Below are positions 10,801-18,909 of a DNA stretch of 20,332 bases, in pieces. The translations under genes and the position numbers were made by a program. The DNA lies in NCBI GenBank assembly GCA_001275005.1, contig JWZX01002607.1:1-20332 (forward strand), written 5' to 3'. The stretch's first letter is position 1. Each line of letters opens with the position of its first letter. The notes below the pieces were generated by a model, which was not told the origin of the DNA, did no database searches, and worked only from the letters and a program-made list of their open reading frames with translations. Origin of the DNA: Chrysochromulina tobinii. Lineage: Eukaryota > Haptophyta > Prymnesiales > Chrysochromulinaceae.

Positions 10801-13800
10801 ACCTATCGCCCTCGATGAGCAGCCTCATCTCGTCGACACTACTCACCCTCGCCGACGACGTGGCCGGTAAGCAGGCGCTGAGCCTCGCCGAGGGCGAGGG
10901 CGAGGCCTTCTCCCCTTACTCGATCGTCAACCGTACCGGCGTCGCCCTCCGGTACGGGCGCGCGCGCGCCGGCTCGCCCGCGGCGACGCTCCAGCCCGGG
11001 GCGACCGAGCCGTTCAACTTTTGGCCCGAGGCCACGCGCCAGCGGCTGTGTGCGCCCTCCGGCCCGCCCAGCTGTGCGATCGCGCTCGTGATCGATGGCT
11101 GGAGCGCCGCCGAGGAGGTCTCCATCGACTTTGAGGGACGGCGCGTGCTCGAACTCTTCCCGGTCGCGCCGCCAACTGGTCAGAGTCTCGTCGTGCGGGG
11201 CGCCGGCTTGGGCGTGTGCAATGGCCTCTACCGGTACGAAAAGGAGGACGCGGGCAAGCCCGTGTTCCGCAACGAGCACAGCGCGTTCATCAGCTGGGGC
11301 GACACCGAATGGACGCGCAGGAAGGGATACCCCGCGGGCGTCGGCTGCTGGGGCATTGCGTATGACGGCCATCATCGGTACATGGCGCGCGGCGACTCGC
11401 CATTGCCGCCCGAGACGGGCTGGGTGGTACGAACGGATCCAAAGTGGTCGGAGCCTTCCATAGCCCCCACGATTGACCTTGCGCGGATGGCGGCGACCGC
11501 CTCGTCCTCCGAGCCGCACCCCAAGGGCGCCGCGCTGAGCACCTTGCCGTGCTTCGTCAAGATCGAGAGCTTGCAGTCGCGACCCGATCTTAACGGCTGC
11601 CGCGCGCGCGCCACCGCCTACGACCCTGATCAAGGGCGCTACCACGTGGTCGTCGACGGGACGGGCGAGGCGCTCGCGCTTCGGGCGGCCAACGTGCGCG
11701 AGCTGAGCACCATCGAGGCGATGGGCACCCAGACGATGCGCTCGCAACGGATCGTCTGCGACGTGCGCCTCGTCAATGACCAGAAGCGCATCTCGGTGCT
11801 CTCGATGAACCAGCTGCGCAACCAGACGGCGGTGGCACTCGAGGTCTCGATCTGGGTGCCAGATAGTGGCGAGCCCGAAACGGTCTCTCTGCTGCCGCCG
11901 GGCGAGATGCTGCCGCTGCCGCTGCGCCGCGGTGGGGAGTCGTACGCGCTGCGACTGCGCCCGGCGAGCGGCGTGCACGGCTGGTGCAAGCCCACGCGAG
12001 TGCCCGACGCGACGCCCGAGCCGGGGGGCGATGGGACTGTGATGGTGGCCGCCTCGTTGCCTCTCGAGTGCCCGGCGGTGGCCGCTGAGGCCACGCCGTG
12101 GCACTGCCTGCTGCACCACGACACCTACCACGAAGGCCACATGTGTGAACTCACCCTCCATCCGCCCATCGAGTTGCGCAACCTTCTCGCGGGCACGATG
12201 CGCTTCGAGCTGATCGGATCGGGGCGTGCCGAGGGGCGCTCGCTCCCCTCGGGCGACTCGATGTGCACGCATGCCTTCGCGCGCATGACGGCTATCTCGT
12301 TCTCGATGCAGCTGCGCGGCTACCTGCCGAGCGAGAAGGTCCTCGTGTCCGTGCCCTCGGGCTACGACGAGGAGGTGCTCTGCCACGGGCTCGCGCTGCG
12401 CGACGAGCATTCGAACGAGCTCCATGTGCGCATCGTGTACGAGCTGACCCACGGCTGCGTGCACACGCTCTCGCTGTATGCTCCTTATTGGGTGGTCAAC
12501 AACCTGGCGTTGCCCATGCTCATCCGAGAGTCCGGCTCGCCTCCCGGCACGCATGGCTTTGGCGGGCAGGAGGTTGATGTGGCACGCGAGATCGTGTGCG
12601 AAAACCAACGCCGGCCGACGGTCTTCAACGACTTCTCAGCCGCCGGCCTCTTCGGCACCGACCGGCACGGCCCGTTTTCGGATGCACGCACGAACCGGCC
12701 GTACGCCAGCCTTGGGAGCGTGTGGCTGCCTCCCGGCTGGGTTTGGCTCGACGAGGCATGGATGCTGGAGCCAAGCGGCTGGCAGTACGCGTCCAACTTT
12801 GGGGGCGGGGCAAGAGGATGGACGGACACGCCGAGCACTCTGAGCCTCGTGCGCCAGCGCCGTTGGTTCCGCCACCGTGCGCTCGTGCACTCGATGGATG
12901 CGAGCACGGCGGCACGGCTGAGCGACGAGGCCATTGGGAAGATGCATGCACAGGAGCTGCGCGAGCTCATCGCGTCCGGCGGCCTTGGGTACCGCGACTG
13001 CACCACGACCGAAGCGCTGCGCGCGCGCGCCCGACAAGCACGCGACACGGCCCAGCAGCAGACCCTAGGCCAACGCACAGCGAGTGCGGTGCTCGCTGCC
13101 GAGCAGGCCGCGTCGAGCGCTGCGTTGAGTTCCAACCTCTCCCTCGAGCCTCTCATGCCGCCAGTGGGCGCCGGGCGGGGCGTACAGCTCCTGTTGCCCG
13201 GCTCACGCTGGTCGCCTGAGCTGCAGCTGGACGCAGTGGGCACGCATGGGCTGCTCGAGATTGCCGCACTGGACCGCCCTCCACCCGCGGGCGGTGCACA
13301 GATCCTTGCACAGCACGCGGCGGCCGCCGCGGCTGCGGGCGCGGCTCACGGATGGTTCCAGCTGGGCATCTCTCTGAGCGTGTGCCCGGGCGACTTTGGG
13401 CGCTCGAAGATGCTCACCGTGTGGCCGCGCGTCGTGCTAGTCAATACGCTGCCCGTGCATGCAATCGCCTACAAGCAGCACGATGACGAGCACGCGCTCG
13501 GCATGGCGCTCTTCCCGCAGGAGCAGGCGCCCTTGCACTTTCGTGGCGGCAGTCGCACGCCCTCGGGCGAGTCGCGGCTGCTCTCGGTCAACCTGCTGCC
13601 CGCGGTGCTCGACCGTGCCGACGATCCGACCGAGGCCCTCAGCCGATGCGACTGGACGATTACCTTTGCCATCGGGGACGAGGGCGAGTTCACCGTCGTG
13701 ACGCGCTCGCCTGACGTCGAGACGCGCCAGCAGCGCCTCTTTTTATCGGTGGACGTGCAAGTCCACGGCGCACAAACAATGGTCGTCTTCTCACTGCAGC

Positions 13801-16247
13801 CCGCTGCGCTGGCGCCCTACCGCGTCGACAACCTGACGTCGCACGCCCTTGTCGTCTCGCAGACGTCGTGTGCCGAGCTCGAGCACCCGCGCGTCGTGGA
13901 CGAGGTGAAGCCTGCCGAGCAGGCGCCCTTTGCGTGGGAGCAGAATGTGCGTGCGCCGACGCTCGATGTGCACGTCGCGGGCGCATGCCGCGCACGCGTG
14001 TGCCTCGACGACCTGCGACTCGAGGGCACGATGCAGCTCCCAGCCCCGGTGAGCTCCTCGGCGGGTTCCTCGTCCTCCACCCCCATGGCCTTCATCCCCC
14101 TCGAGGCGCCCCAGGCCTCCGTGCTGGGCCGCCACGTCATGATCCACGGCCTGAGCTCGCGCGCCGATCTCAACGGCCAGATCGCGATCTGCCAGGCCTT
14201 CGACAGCGCGACGGGCCGTTACAATGTGTCGCTGCCCAACGGCGAGCTGCTCGCCCTCCGCCCTGCCAACCTCACCGAGGCGCCGCCGGGCGCGGCCGAA
14301 GGCTCGCCGACCCCTCCGGGCGAACGGCTGCGCTACCGAATGGTGCGCGATGGGCCGATCAAGGTGTTGCAGGTGCTGCCGGCGCGCGACGGTGTGCTGC
14401 CCACGACGGCGGCGGCAGCTGCTGGAGGCGCCGCGGGCGACGTGGATGACACGCGTGTGCGCAGGTCGCTCGCCCTCAGGATCGCCTCGATTGGGCTGTC
14501 CTTGGTCAACAGTGAGCCGCGCGAGATCTTATATCTGTCGGTGCAAGGGCTTCACCTGGGCGTCAGCGCGAGCACGCGCCGCTCCACGATCAGCCTCGCC
14601 GTGCGGAACCTCCAGATCGACAACCAGCTCGCGTCCGCCGTCTTCCCAGTCTTCTTGCAGCCTAGCTGGGCCGCGGAGGAGAAGGCGAGCGCCGAGCGCC
14701 CGCCCGCGGTCGAGGTGTACGTGGCGTACAATTTTGGGTCGAGCCGCGGGCAGCAGGCTGTGGGGAATGTGGGCTTCTTCGAGACCGTCTCGATGCGCGT
14801 GCAGACGCTCCACACGATGGTCGACACCTCCTTCGCGCGCACGCTGCTGCTGTACGTGTACGAGCTGTACACCGACCTGATGCAGATGGTCGAGCGCGTC
14901 GTGTCAGCGGTGCCGCTCGGCCAATCGAAGGACGCGCGCGCACCCAAGCTGTACGTGCACTGGCTCAACGTCCAGCCGCTACGAGTCTTGTTTTCGTGCC
15001 GCGCCGTCGCGGGAGTGAGCGCGATCGAGGCGTTGACCCACGAGGCACCGACGGGCACCCTCGCACTGCTCGTACCGGTAGCCTCGCTCCTCTCCAATGT
15101 GGACCGCATGCCCATCCGGCTGAACGCGATCGTGCTCGAGAACGTCTTCGCGCCGCTCCCGCGGCTGCTCTCGTCGATCGGAGCAAAGTACAAGAGTCAG
15201 ATGCTCTCGCAGATGTACAAGGGGATCCTCTCTCTCGAAGCGCTCGGCAACCCGATCACGCTCTTCGGCAAGCTCGGCACGGGCGTGCATGACATCTTCT
15301 ACGAGCCTCTGCAAGGCATGCTCAAGGGCCCCGAGGAGTTTGCGCAGGGCGTCCACAAAGGCGGCAAGTCTTTCCAAGACAATGTGCTTCGCGGCGTGGG
15401 CGAGGCTATTCATAAGGCGAGCGGGGCGATGGGCAACTCGCTCGCCGAGCTCACGCGCGACTCTCAGTACCTCGAGAAGCGCTCGGCAGGCAATTCCGCC
15501 GTCCTCCGCCAGGGGCCCGGACCGTCCAAGCGCAGTGTGGCCGAGGGCGCTCTGCACGGCGCGGACACGATCGTGAGCGGGCTCGCACGCGGCGTGTCGG
15601 GCTTCTTCAATAAGCCTCTCGAGGGCGCCAAAAGGGACGGCCTCGAGGGTCTCGTCAAAGGGCTGGGTGCGGGCGCGCTTGGACTGGTGGTCATGCCGGT
15701 GGTGAGCGTCACCGACGCTGTCCACGACGCCTTTGAGCACAATGCAACCGACGCGCGCCAGAACACGGGCGTCTTTGCACAGCGTGTGCGCATGCCGCGC
15801 GCCCTCGGCTTCTCCGGCGAGCTCTCCACCTTCTCCCGGTACGACGCCGAGGTGCAGCAGCAGCTCTGGCTCGTGACGAAGACGGGGGCGGCCCTCAACC
15901 GTCGCTCCAACCTCAGCGCGGCCACACTCAAAGAGCTTGGTAACGGCCGATACGCAGCCGCCCGGCCGTGCGGCGGGGCCGGCATGGTGGGCTCGAAACG
16001 GCTCGTTGTCACGACCAAGCACGTGCTCTCGCTCAACGTAGGCGCGAGCTCCGACGGCGAGGTGCAGCTGGAGTGGTTTGAGCGCCTTGAGAGCTTGGCG
16101 ATCGCCGAGGAGAGTGCGTCCGAGATCATCTTGCACTTGCGCGATGGCGGCATGCGCTTCGTGCACTGCGCCGGCGGCAGCCGCGAACGGAAGGCCGTCT
16201 TCGAGATGGTCGATCGCGCTCTGCGCACGAATGACATCATTCGGTGA
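4884..16247 (+). CDS. VPS13: VPS13 bridge-like lipid transfer protein with extra modules in and after its VAB domain
   Basis: VPS13 proteins form a hydrophobic groove that moves phospholipids between membranes at contact sites. The start is the first ATG, giving the canonical N-terminus MFESLVLSLLERLLGDYV; the chorein region extends to about 5300, with NLQVSITNIHVRYEDRT at about 5365-5415. The long repeating-beta groove follows to about 10850. The VAB adaptor-binding domain has all six repeats, each with its conserved Asn (codons at 10929, 11820, 12180, 12498, 13443 and 13830; for example SPYSIVNRTG and YAPYWVVNNLALP). The VPS13/ATG2-like C-terminal region is at about 14950-15720 (ALGNPITLFGKLGTGVHDIF) and a PH-like end at about 15780-16240. 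Inserts sit after VAB repeats 1, 4 and 6. Length is about 3,780 residues, in the family's 3,000-4,000 range. The frame changes twice: 3 to 1 between about 5600 and 5675, and 1 to 3 between about 6440 and 6510. Introns or indels could cause this; conserved sequence on both sides argues against a decayed gene. Confidence 0.96.
5609..5675 (+). other. Frame switch in VPS13 (frame 3 to frame 1): intron or indel
   Basis: Upstream coding is in frame 3 (SMSMERLCSWLQG). Coding resumes in frame 1 with PGLVYVISPMSMGANV, which fits the 'yiL-P-vS' pattern of VPS13. GT..AG segments of the right length class exist (for example 5609-5660, 52 nt), but so does a simple one-base indel near 5665, which would keep a more typical spacing between the conserved blocks. 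Confidence 0.6.
6442..6509 (+). other. Frame switch in VPS13 (frame 1 to frame 3): 68-nt intron candidate or indel
   Basis: Frame 1 is coding up to AAAEYVEHTLQL and then degrades to a stop at 6556-6558. Frame 3 takes over with AIAVLMISGAVLDSRR and stays open to the end of the gene. A GT..AG segment at 6442-6509 has the correct length (68 nt, 2 mod 3) and a CCCTT before its end. An indel at about 6480-6500 is the alternative and would retain YVEHTLQL, which itself looks like VPS13 sequence. Confidence 0.5.
11187..11440 (+). other. 'NG-Y' module inserted after VAB repeat 1 of VPS13
   Basis: The segment reads VVRGAGLGVCNGLYRYEKED, then PVFRNEHSAFISWGDTEW, then CWGIAYDGHHRYMA, and ends PPETGWVV. 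This alternation of a G/NG-Y start, an 'x-W' centre and a 'PP-x-GW' end resembles a small beta-rich module I have seen repeated in algal and stramenopile proteins. It is not part of a standard VPS13. Function unknown. Confidence 0.6.
11543..11710 (+). other. 'LNG' module 1 in VPS13
   Basis: The segment has VKIESLQSRPDLNGCRARAT, GRYHVVVDG and LALRAANV in order. The LNG / GRYxV / LxxxNL spacing matches a recurrent protist module of about 55 residues. It lies directly after the NG-Y module and before VAB repeat 2. A second copy is at 14113-14282. Confidence 0.7.
12582..12883 (+). other. Dysferlin (DysF) domain inserted in VPS13 between VAB repeats 4 and 5
   Basis: The sequence shows the DysF hallmarks in order: CENQRRPTVFNDFS, LFGTDRHGPFSD, LPPGWVWLDEAW, a GWQYASNF block, and the arginine-rich end VRQRRWFRHR. 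DysF domains occur in dysferlin/myoferlin, TECPR1 and the yeast peroxins Pex30/31, and as the single-domain yeast protein Spo73, which functions with Vps13 in prospore membrane growth. Here it is fused into VPS13 itself. Confidence 0.82.
12926..13050 (+). other. SAP-like helical motif in VPS13
   Basis: The segment IGKMHAQELRELIASGGLGY is followed by RDCTTTEALRARARQARD. This matches the SAP-like pattern 'ELkxLIxxxGLxxxDCxxkxeLxxRA'. It follows the DysF domain and precedes an Ala/Gln-rich linker. It could mediate protein or nucleic-acid contacts; no function can be assigned. Confidence 0.65.
14113..14282 (+). other. 'LNG' module 2 in VPS13
   Basis: The segment VMIHGLSSRADLNGQIAI, then GRYNVSLPNGELLALRPANL, aligns with module 1 at 11543-11710 through LNG, GRY-V and LALR-AN. 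It sits right after VAB repeat 6, so the two copies bracket most of the VAB domain. Confidence 0.72.
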
Positions 16248-16548
16248 ACTCGGGAACGGAGGCATGAATGACCCTGGCAGGCTGAGAGCAGGAGCGCGTT
16301 TGCGTGGTCCAAGCCATTCACATGGCGTCGAAGGCACTCGGCACGAATGGCAGATACATGCACCCGCTCACGTGTTTGGGACCCTGCGCGCGCCGGCATA
16401 TTCATTTTGCTGATGGTGACTATGAAAACGCGGAACCTAAATGTTGTTGATTGGAGGCCCCGCTCTCCGAGATGTTTGTTTCAGGGGAAATCTTTGATGA
16501 CTGATGAGCATGAGGCTTGAGGGTTTGAGCTTGACGCTTGTGGAGTAA

Positions 16549-16770
16549 GTGTAATCAGATTAAATAGACACCAGGGGGACGCCGGGACACACACGGGACA
16601 CGCGAGCGGACGCACAAAGGCACACGGACCGCACAGACGAACCTCACAACCATCCAAACCCACCAACAACACACAACCCGCACGTCAGCGCGACGACCGA
16701 AGCCGCGGCCGACTCAAGAGCCGCAGGTTTGGAGTCGACCGCCCCCCGCGGCCGACTGATGTGTAATCAG
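16549..16770 (+). repeat. 10-bp direct repeats (GTGTAATCAG) flanking the left inverted-repeat arm
   Basis: Identical copies lie at 16549-16558 and 16761-16770, one on each side of the arm. The layout resembles a target-site duplication around a roughly 200-bp insertion, but the copies also contain TGTAA, a common 3'-end motif, so chance or function may explain them. Confidence 0.45.
16568..16727 (+). repeat. Left arm of a long imperfect inverted repeat
   Basis: The arm matches the reverse complement of 18664-18851 in order along its whole length. It includes a 21-base identical block (16581-16601 versus 18819-18839), CCAAACCCACCAAC (16654-16667), GTCAGCGCGACG (16684-16695) and CCGCGGCCGACT (16703-16714). 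The right arm carries about 28 extra bases in small insertions. Inside the arm, CGGGACAC units repeat. Confidence 0.9.
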
Positions 16771-16772
16771 TA

Positions 16773-18578
16773 ATGGAGCATGGTCAAACGGTCTTGAGGT
16801 CTTCACTACCGATTTTCAGCTGCGCGTGTGATTCACAGCCAAAGGTTATAATTCACAGCGAGAACATGCATGTGAGCGACGCCTCGGGGCGCGAGTGGGA
16901 GAGCGTGGGATACGCTGACGAGCATGCGCGCACGGCGCAGGCACATCTGGCAGCCGCCACAGAAGAGGACCTGCAGAACATAGCACGCATGAAGGAATTA
17001 TTCATGAGTGCTGCGCTGCCTGGGAGTGGAGACGGCGGGCCCAGCTTACCAGCCTTACTCCTCACACCCGAAGTCCTTGCTGCGGCTCGTGAACGGCTCG
17101 CATCCGCAACGCCAGATGATCTCGAGAAATTGGGGCGCATGAAGCAAGCAGTGCTGCGCGGCGCTGCACTACCTGGAAGCGGAGGCGAAGCTGCCTCATC
17201 ATCAAGCGCCGCAGAGCAATCATGTTCTTCAGCGTTCCTGTCGCCCAATGCCATCGCTGTCGCTCAAGCAAAGCTTGCCTCGGCCACTCCTGAGGATATC
17301 AAAAACATGGCCCGGATGAAGGCGGAGCTGCTGGCGCGCCTTGCGAGCAAGCCGCAGGAATTCGACGCGGTTAGCGTTGGTGCTGGTGCTGCGGCGTCCT
17401 GTTTCTCCGGCGCGTCCTGCTCGTTGCACACCATCCCGCCTCGTCGCGCCGCAGCTTCTGCCGAGCGGGTCGCGCAGCTCCGGGAACTGTACTCGAGTAT
17501 GATGAGCGGCCACAATGAGCCGGATGCAGCTGCGAGCCCCGAGCCGCTTGTGGGCGGCTCCGGCTCCTCACCCAACGGGCCTTGGTCGGCTGGGCTCATG
17601 GCGCATGCGGACGCGTCCAGCGGTGAGTGGATGTTCCCAGGAACTCAGGTCCCAATCGGGCCGCGCTTGCAGGCGATGATGGAGCTGGCGCTCTACCCTT
17701 TTCTTCCGAAGATGGCGCCTCCGCCCACGATGGCGCCCTTGACAGCGACGGCGAGCAAGCACAGCGACGGCGGAGCGGGCGGCGGCGGCAGCGGCCAAGG
17801 CGCGGGTGACGAGACGCCACTGCCGCCTCCTAACAAGTACGTCGAGCAAGTGACGGCGCAGGCGCCGTGGCGGGCGCCTTGGCGCTCCCCGGCGTCCTCT
17901 GGCCGAGGGGACGACGCGGACGAGGGTCATGAGGCGGATGAGACGGCGCGCCTGCGGCCAAGTGGTGTCGACGACGACGGGTTCGATGCAGAGGACGATG
18001 TCATCAAGCCCGAGGACGCCGTGATGAAGCCGCCCGTGCTGCCCGCGCCCTCTGCACTCTGGGGGCGCTCCTTCTCCATGTTGGGCACTCGTACCGGCAC
18101 ACCCGTGCCGCCGCGCGCGCCTTCCAAAGGCGAGCAGTCTGAAGTCGACGCGCTGCGCCGAGCGCTCCAAGAGCTGTTCATGATGCTCGAGCTGCGCGAC
18201 GCCGAGATTTGCGAGCTCAAGGACCAGGCCCGCTGCGACCGCAACGCAATTGAGCGGCTGCGGACGCGCCTCTCGCAAGAGATGGCGCGTCGCACGGAGA
18301 CCATGATGGACACGGCGCTTGCCGCCTCGACCCAGGCGATCTCGATGCTGCAGGAGGAGCAGGCGATCAAAGACGTGCTAGCAGAGCAAAAGGGGGCCGC
18401 CGTCGCGAAGCGCGGGGCCGGACAGCCAGATTTGCTGCGTATCGTTGAGCTCCCATCGGAGGAGGCACAGGCGCTTCGGGCCCGCATGCATACGCTTCGC
18501 GTGGAGCTGGCGGCCGTCGAGGGGCGTCTCGAGGAGCTCGAGGCAGCGCCAACTGGAGCGGTGCTGCCGCGCGTGTAA
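16773..18578 (+). CDS. Unrecognised protein with three ATPED..RMK repeats and a C-terminal coiled coil
   Basis: The frame runs from the ATG at 16773 to TAA. The ATG at 16866 (MHVSDASGREW) is an equally good start: the 31 residues before it look non-conserved and their DNA is AT-richer, with a TATAAT-like string at 16848. Counting from 16773, three repeats follow at residues 51-88, 98-139 and 156-190: AHLAAATEEDLQNIARMK, RERLASATPDDLEKLGRMK and AKLASATPEDIKNMARMK. Repeats 1 and 2 end in AALPGSG. The pattern resembles the short helical 'PE-xx-A-xx-M-xx-TPEDL-xx-M-xRM' unit seen in OEP61/STI1-like chaperone cofactors, but the match is weak. A Gly/Pro-rich linker (residues about 195-445) leads to a long coiled coil (about 455-595; SEVDALRRALQELFMMLELR). 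No catalytic motif, signal peptide or membrane segment. It is probably a cytosolic scaffold; this is inference. The gene lies between the inverted-repeat arms. Confidence 0.82.
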   Translation: MEHGQTVLRSSLPIFSCACDSQPKVIIHSENMHVSDASGREWESVGYADEHARTAQAHLAAATEEDLQNIARMKELFMSAALPGSGDGGPSLPALLLTPEVLAAARERLASATPDDLEKLGRMKQAVLRGAALPGSGGEAASSSSAAEQSCSSAFLSPNAIAVAQAKLASATPEDIKNMARMKAELLARLASKPQEFDAVSVGAGAAASCFSGASCSLHTIPPRRAAASAERVAQLRELYSSMMSGHNEPDAAASPEPLVGGSGSSPNGPWSAGLMAHADASSGEWMFPGTQVPIGPRLQAMMELALYPFLPKMAPPPTMAPLTATASKHSDGGAGGGGSGQGAGDETPLPPPNKYVEQVTAQAPWRAPWRSPASSGRGDDADEGHEADETARLRPSGVDDDGFDAEDDVIKPEDAVMKPPVLPAPSALWGRSFSMLGTRTGTPVPPRAPSKGEQSEVDALRRALQELFMMLELRDAEICELKDQARCDRNAIERLRTRLSQEMARRTETMMDTALAASTQAISMLQEEQAIKDVLAEQKGAAVAKRGAGQPDLLRIVELPSEEAQALRARMHTLRVELAAVEGRLEELEAAPTGAVLPRV

Positions 18579-18600
18579 ACACACTTGCAAGGTTCCCCAG

Positions 18601-18606
18601 AATAAA
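18601..18606 (+). terminator. AATAAA polyadenylation signal candidate
   Basis: AATAAA starts 23 bases after the stop codon of the upstream gene, and TGTAA follows at 18615-18619. Which signal, if any, this organism uses cannot be told from the sequence. Confidence 0.4.
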
Positions 18607-18663
18607 TTCTGTGGTGTAATGCAGTAACGGATAGGACTTCTTACCGGATAGGCTCCCACCGGG

Positions 18664-18851
18664 CCTGCGGCTGTTGAAGTCGGCCGCGGTTTCGGTCACG
18701 TGACACGTCGCGCTGACGCGCGGTGCAGCGGGTGGGTGTGTTGCTGTTGGTGGGTTTGGTCGGTTGTGCGGTTCGTCTGTGTTAACTGTGTGCCCTTGTG
18801 CGCCCGCGTGTCCCGGGTGTGTCCCGTGTGTGTCCCGGCTCCCCCCGGTGT
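18664..18851 (-). repeat. Right arm of the long imperfect inverted repeat
   Basis: Read on the - strand this aligns with 16568-16727. It is longer because of small insertions, including an extra CCCGGGACAC-type unit and a segment carrying CACGTG. Its outer end lies 58 bases before the start of the RAD5-like gene, so it probably overlaps that gene's promoter. Confidence 0.9.
18695..18704. promoter_or_regulatory. Perfect G-box/E-box palindrome GTCACGTGAC
   Basis: This 10-bp palindrome with a CACGTG core is a typical bHLH/bZIP site. It is 206 bases upstream of the RAD5-like start. It is inside the right repeat arm but missing from the left arm, where the sequence passes directly from GCGCGACG to ACCGAAG. 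Confidence 0.45.
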
Positions 18852-18909
18852 TTTTGAACTTAAGTCTGCTTCTGTGAAACAGGACTTTCTTGTGACGAAA
18901 TCGGTCTTT

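Larger units (their letters stand above)
16248..16772. other. Intergenic region between VPS13 and the RMK-repeat gene
   Basis: The 525-base gap holds the VPS13 3' end and the upstream region of the next gene. It lacks a convincing ORF. It contains the left arm of the inverted repeat (16568-16727), a 10-base direct repeat flanking that arm, and TGTAA at 16550-16554, which resembles the green-algal polyadenylation signal. No AATAAA was seen in it. Bases 16248-16548 hold nothing else I can name. Confidence 0.55.
18579..18909. other. Intergenic region between the RMK-repeat gene and the RAD5-like gene
   Basis: The 331-base gap starts with a likely 3' UTR (AATAAA at 18601, TGTAA at 18615). A small repeat, CGGATAGG, occurs twice (about 18628 and 18645). 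Then come the right inverted-repeat arm and a 58-base AT-richer leader before the next ATG. The strongest single motif is the palindrome GTCACGTGAC (18695-18704). Confidence 0.6.

Noticed and set aside
10839-12608. 589-codon open frame on the - strand
   Set aside because: It is antisense to well-conserved VPS13 VAB sequence. Its product is Arg/His/Ala-rich with no domain. Long antisense frames are expected at such GC-rich third positions.
14979-16337. 452-codon open frame on the - strand
   Set aside because: It is antisense to the VPS13 C-terminal and PH-like regions, with His/Arg/Glu-rich composition and no recognisable motif.
16568-18851. DNA transposon with gene 4 as its transposase
   Set aside because: The protein has no DDE/D motif, zinc finger or helix-turn-helix. 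It is a repeat/coiled-coil protein, so only the inverted repeats are reported.
18848-18882. Short intron in the leader of the RAD5-like gene (GT..GAAACAG)
   Set aside because: The segment has plausible ends, but nothing in the coding frame requires its removal, so it cannot be supported from sequence alone.
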